A stretch of DNA of 58,160 nucleotides from Microbacterium marinilacus (GTDB lineage Bacteria > Actinomycetota > Actinomycetes > Actinomycetales > Microbacteriaceae), in assembly GCF_019753765.1 (NCBI RefSeq), contig NZ_JAIJZW010000007.1, forward strand, positions 50,061 through 108,220. The letters run 5' to 3'. How positions within the stretch are numbered: position 1 is the stretch's first letter; each line of letters opens with the position of its first letter. The position numbers were made by a program, and so were the translations under genes. The notes below the pieces were generated by a model. That model was not told the DNA's origin and did no database searches. It worked only from the letters and a program-made list of their open reading frames with translations. Shown piece by piece: positions 55,124-58,160 of the stretch.

Positions 55124-55987
55124 TCAGCCCGCGTCGCGGAGCACGACGTGCCCGGCGGAGACGTCGACGTCGACCTGGTGCCGCGACGAGGGGGACTCCT
55201 CGAGCCCGCTGTCGAACGAGCCGGCCGAGACCTCGGAGCGGACCTCGTACGAGGCGGCCGGCAGCGTGAGGTCGACCGAGCCCGCGCTCACGACGACGCC
55301 GACCGTGTCCGGCGCGGCGCCGGTGAGCTCGCCCTGCAGGCGGCCCGCCGACACGCTCAGGTCTGCGCGGGACACGTCGGCGAGGTCGAACCGCGCGTCA
55401 CCGGCGCTCAGGTCGACCTCGAGCGTCTCGGCCGAGCCGCTGATCTCCATGCCGCCGGCTCCGACGTCGAGCACGAGGCTGCCGAACGCCCCCTCCGCCT
55501 CCAGACGCCCGGCCGCGAGCTCCAGGTCGGCGTCGAGGCCGGCATCGCGCAGCACCTCCGGCAGCGTCAGCACCACACGCTCCTCGTCGTCGCCCCAGTT
55601 CCACCAGCCGCGCCCGCCGCCGAACCAGCCGTCCCGGCTGGCGACGACGAGCTCGTCGCCGGACCGGTCGAGCGTCCACTCGCCCCGGGCGTCCGAGACC
55701 TCGAGCGTCGCGTCCGCGACGTCGCCGAACTCGATCGTGAAGGACGACGCCTCGGCCCGCACGTCGAGCGACGCGAGGCCGTCGGCGGAGGCCGTCTGGA
55801 CGTCGCTGACGCGCGTGGTGGCGCTCACCGTGGACCGCACCGCGTCGAATCCGAAGCCGAGCAGCACGATCGCGCCGATCACGCCGAGGACGATCGCCAC
55901 GGGCTTGCCGGGTCCGCGCCTGTGCGGGGCCGGTGCGGGCGACGAAGCCGCGGGCGCCGCGGGCGGAGGTGTGACGGTGGCGTTCAT
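55124..55987 (-). CDS. DUF4097-type membrane-anchored beta-repeat protein
   Basis: This 287-aa protein has a Pro/Ala-rich cytoplasmic start, one membrane helix (about residues 29-47) and an extracytoplasmic domain of short repeated strands (LDVRAEASSFTIEFG, LEVDLSAGDARFDLADVS, LSVSAGRLQGELTG, VVSAGSVDLTLP, VDVSAGHVVL), typical of DUF4097. Its ATG overlaps the response-regulator stop by 4 nt. In LiaFSR-like systems a related protein modulates the kinase, so a sensor accessory or output role is possible. Confidence 0.85.
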   Translation of the reverse strand: MNATVTPPPAAPAASSPAPAPHRRGPGKPVAIVLGVIGAIVLLGFGFDAVRSTVSATTRVSDVQTASADGLASLDVRAEASSFTIEFGDVADATLEVSDARGEWTLDRSGDELVVASRDGWFGGGRGWWNWGDDEERVVLTLPEVLRDAGLDADLELAAGRLEAEGAFGSLVLDVGAGGMEISGSAETLEVDLSAGDARFDLADVSRADLSVSAGRLQGELTGAAPDTVGVVVSAGSVDLTLPAASYEVRSEVSAGSFDSGLEESPSSRHQVDVDVSAGHVVLRDAG

Positions 55988-56709
55988 CGGGGCGTTCCTG
56001 TCTGCGGCGATGCGCCGCCGCGCTGTTGGTCTTCACTGGCGATGTGCGCAAGCACCGCGAGCACGCGGCGGTTGCCGGATTCGTCGGGCTCGAGGCCCAG
56101 CTTCTGGAAGATCGCGGTGATGTGCTTCTCGACGCTGCCCTCCGAGAGGAACAGCAGCGCCGCGACGGCTTGGTTCGACTTCCCCTCCGCGATCAGCGAC
56201 AGGACGGTGCGCTCGCGCTCGGTGAGCCGCGACATGCGATCGTCCTCGCGGCGCCGCGTGAGCAGCTGTGCGACCACCTCGGGGTCGAGCACGGTGGCTC
56301 CCTGTGCGATGCGCGCGACCGAGTCGAGGAACTCGGCGACGTCGGCGACGCGATCCTTCAGCAGGTAGCCGAGCGCGCCGCTGTGCCCCTCGTGGGCACC
56401 GTCTGCGGACGACCGGCGTCCGCTGATGAGCTCGCTGGCATAGCGCTCCTCGACGTACTGCGAGAGCACGAGCACCGGCAGTCGCGGCCGGTCGGCACGC
56501 AGCCGCAGCGCGGCGCGGATGCCCTCGTCGGTGTAGGTCGGGGGCAGCCGCACGTCGAGGATGCACAGCTCCGGATCGGTGTCGGCGACCGCCCCGTCGA
56601 GATCGGTCACATCGGGCAGGGCCGCGACCACCTCGTGGCCGCCGTCCTCGAGCAGGCGGACGAGCCCTTCCCGCAGCAGCACGGAGTCCTCGCAGATCAG
56701 GATGCGCAC
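55984..56709 (-). CDS. NarL/LuxR-type response regulator
   Basis: This 241-aa regulator has a receiver domain (VRILICEDSVLLREGLVRLL, phospho-acceptor Asp in LCILDVRLPP, Lys in YLLKDRVADV) and a LuxR helix-turn-helix (LTERERTVLSLIAEGKSNQAVAALLFLSEGSVEKHITAIFQKL). A short insertion (GRRSSADGAHEGHSG) lies before the Lys. The GTG start at 56709 overlaps the kinase gene by 13 nt. The partner kinase is upstream and the DUF4097 gene downstream. Confidence 0.93.
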   Translation of the reverse strand: MRILICEDSVLLREGLVRLLEDGGHEVVAALPDVTDLDGAVADTDPELCILDVRLPPTYTDEGIRAALRLRADRPRLPVLVLSQYVEERYASELISGRRSSADGAHEGHSGALGYLLKDRVADVAEFLDSVARIAQGATVLDPEVVAQLLTRRREDDRMSRLTERERTVLSLIAEGKSNQAVAALLFLSEGSVEKHITAIFQKLGLEPDESGNRRVLAVLAHIASEDQQRGGASPQTGTPR

Positions 56710-57995
56710 GGGACGCTCACCTCCAGAGCGGTCGGGCCGCCGACGGGGCTGTCCAGCCGTACCGAGCCGCCGGCGGCGACGACGCGGTTCGAGATGCCGT
56801 CGAGACCGCCGCCCGGCAGCACGCGCGCCCCGCCCAGTCCGTTGTCCTCGACCCGGGCCCACAGGATGCCGTCCTCGCGCACCCGCACGGTCACGCGGCA
56901 TTCACTGGCACGCGAGTGCTTCGCCGCGTTTGTGAGCGACTCGGCGATGGAGAAGTAGACGGCCGCCTCAGCGTCGCGGCTGCAGCGCCCGTCGGCACGC
57001 ACGTCGAGTCGCACAGGGATGTGCGACCGGCCGGCGAGCGCCGACAGCGCCGCGTCGAGGCCGCGGTCGTCCAGCACGGAGGCGTGGATGCCACGGGCGA
57101 GCTGGCGCAGCTCGGTGATGGCCGCCTTCGTGGAGGTGTGCGCCTCCTCGATCAGCGCGCGCGCAGCCGTCGGGTCCTGATCGATCTTCTGCTGGGCGAG
57201 GCCGAGCGTCATCCCGACCGACACGAGCCGCGGCTGCACGCCGTCGTGGAGGTCGCGCTCGATGCGCGTGCGCTCCACCTCGGACGCGCGGATCGCTCCC
57301 GCGCGCTGCAGGTTCGACACCCGGGCCTGCTCCACCAGCTGGTCCTCCCGCGTGGGGATGACGATGGCTCGCGCGAGCACCCCGTGCAGCAGGGCGACGC
57401 CGACGATGGCCGCCGCCGCGCCCACGAAGCCGAGGCCGCCGGCGAGGGGCGCCCAGGCCACGACGATCTCGAAGCCGAGCACGTCGACCGCCCCGCCGCG
57501 GGAGTACAGCGGCGCGAACGCGAGGACCGCCGACGACACGAGCGCCTGGAAGAGCGCGAGCGTCAGGAGGCCGAGCAGCGTCGCGATCGCCGCGTTGGCG
57601 ATCGCTCGCCACATCGGCGGGTCGATGAGCTGATGCCACAGCCGCAGCAGGAACCCGCCGAAGCCCGGGCGCGGCGCGGGGCGCGTGCGCAGCGGCGGGA
57701 GCCCGGCGTCGTAGAGCCCGTCGATGCGCGCCACCTCGGCCCACCCGATGGCGTACAGCAGGTAGACGAGGCCGAGCAGGAAGACGATGCCGATGCCGAG
57801 CACCGGCAGCAGCCCCAGGCCGAGGCCCAGCAGGAGCGCCAGCGCGCTGACGGCGAGCGGGCCGATGAGGCCGATCGCCGCGAGCTGGAGGACGACGAGC
57901 CCGACCCGCGCGGGCGAGGAGTGCTCCGGCACCAGCCGGCGTCGCGAGGGCGGGGTCGCCGGGGCGACGGGTGGGGGCGTGGACTCCGAGGTCAT
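56697..57995 (-). CDS. Sensor histidine kinase (HisKA_3 type)
   Basis: This 432-aa kinase has around five to six membrane segments in its first 210 residues with little extracellular sequence, then the HisKA_3 dimerisation motif ERTRIERDLHDGVQPRL with the phospho-accepting His, and an HATPase domain (SLTNAAKHSRAS, VEDNGLGG, LDGISNRVVAAGGSVRL). The topology fits an intramembrane-sensing kinase for envelope stress. It is the first gene of a kinase-regulator-DUF4097 operon with a TAGCGT hexamer 6 nt before the ATG. Confidence 0.94.
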   Translation of the reverse strand: MTSESTPPPVAPATPPSRRRLVPEHSSPARVGLVVLQLAAIGLIGPLAVSALALLLGLGLGLLPVLGIGIVFLLGLVYLLYAIGWAEVARIDGLYDAGLPPLRTRPAPRPGFGGFLLRLWHQLIDPPMWRAIANAAIATLLGLLTLALFQALVSSAVLAFAPLYSRGGAVDVLGFEIVVAWAPLAGGLGFVGAAAAIVGVALLHGVLARAIVIPTREDQLVEQARVSNLQRAGAIRASEVERTRIERDLHDGVQPRLVSVGMTLGLAQQKIDQDPTAARALIEEAHTSTKAAITELRQLARGIHASVLDDRGLDAALSALAGRSHIPVRLDVRADGRCSRDAEAAVYFSIAESLTNAAKHSRASECRVTVRVREDGILWARVEDNGLGGARVLPGGGLDGISNRVVAAGGSVRLDSPVGGPTALEVSVPCAS

Positions 57996-58001
57996 GCCTC
58001 C

Positions 58002-58007
58002 ACGCTA
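58002..58007 (-). promoter_or_regulatory. Leaderless -10 (TAGCGT) of the kinase operon
   Basis: TAGCGT on the minus strand is 6 nt from the ATG at 57995; a GGAGG sequence between them may be incidental. Confidence 0.55.
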
Positions 58008-58084
58008 GGTGGGCGCGAGGGGCTCCTCCTACCGAGCAGGCCGGAGGTCCGCGTTCGGGTTTTCCAGAAGAGGCGGCGGCACCC

Positions 58085-58160
58085 GGAGGAGGGGGGGGGG
58101 CGCCCCCCCGGGGGGGGGCGCGGGGGGGGGGGGGGCACGCACGCCCAGCGACCCCGCGGG
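58085..58160. other. G/C homopolymer contig edge
   Basis: The final bases are long G and C runs with no coding or regulatory content, like those at the start of the window. I see no feature here and consider the base calls unreliable. Confidence 0.65.

Overview
The window is a piece of a very high-GC actinobacterial chromosome, most likely from the Microbacteriaceae (Microbacterium or a close relative). Three things point that way. The conserved block sucC-sucD-DUF6350(PerM-like)-purN-purH is actinobacterial. F420-type (Ddn-like) proteins, an AdaA-AlkA fusion and a PopR-like regulator of clpP genes are present. At least 18 genes have a TANNNT-like -10 hexamer at a nearly fixed 6 nt from the start codon, which is the signature of leaderless transcription. 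Both ends of the window are G/C homopolymers that look like assembly or sequencing artefacts at contig ends. I saw no rRNA, tRNA, CRISPR array, prophage or insertion sequence.

Layout. 0.1-4.1 kb: an amino-sugar locus with a sugar-binding lipoprotein, a ROK repressor and a cytoplasmic GH20 hexosaminidase. 4.2-6.3 kb: an L,D-transpeptidase and a GNAT acetyltransferase. 6.4-10.2 kb: a heterodimeric ABC exporter with one degenerate ATP site. 10.4-12.4 kb: alkylation repair (AdaA-AlkA fusion plus Ogt). 12.5-16.4 kb: a LacI-controlled sugar operon (ribokinase-like kinase, RpiB-like isomerase, MFS symporter). 16.3-23.4 kb: purH, purN, DUF6350, two F420-type proteins (one frameshifted), sucD, sucC. 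23.5-27.8 kb: a 52-aa membrane protein, glutaryl-CoA-dehydrogenase-like protein, FAD oxidoreductase, ATP-dependent DNA ligase. 27.9-30.7 kb: RimK with an extra C-terminal RCK_C-like domain, a divergent RimB-like protease, and a stand-alone LigD-type polymerase domain. 30.8-38.5 kb: SseB-like protein, YigZ, a DUF559 nuclease between two copies of a 60-bp repeat, PcrA/UvrD helicase, GDPD, Bax-inhibitor-1-like protein.

38.7-44.0 kb holds the most intriguing locus: phosphodiester glycosidase, GT2-GtrA fusion, DUF4956 membrane protein, VTC (polyphosphate-polymerase-type) domain protein and a Cthe_2159-type carbohydrate-binding lipoprotein. The genes are coupled by ATGA overlaps. Four back-to-back 11-bp direct repeats that look like a Streptomyces-type PHO box lie before the DUF4956 gene. 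I infer a phosphate-responsive, membrane-coupled polyanion or cell-surface system.

44.2-48.2 kb: a proline-iminopeptidase-like hydrolase, an SDR, and a clpP pair. The downstream ClpP has Gly in place of the catalytic Ser. The pair sits next to a PopR-like HTH regulator that ends in an ssrA-like ALAA tail, and PopR-like palindromes are centred at exactly -48 from the inferred starts of both units. 48.2-55.1 kb: a probable beta-glucan (beta-1,2?) utilisation locus with a secreted GH144-type enzyme, TetR regulator, ABC importer and cytosolic GH1. Two matching 24-bp operators frame the TetR-divergent region and the GH144 promoter. 55.1-58.0 kb: a histidine kinase, NarL-type response regulator and DUF4097 protein, which form a probable envelope-stress module.
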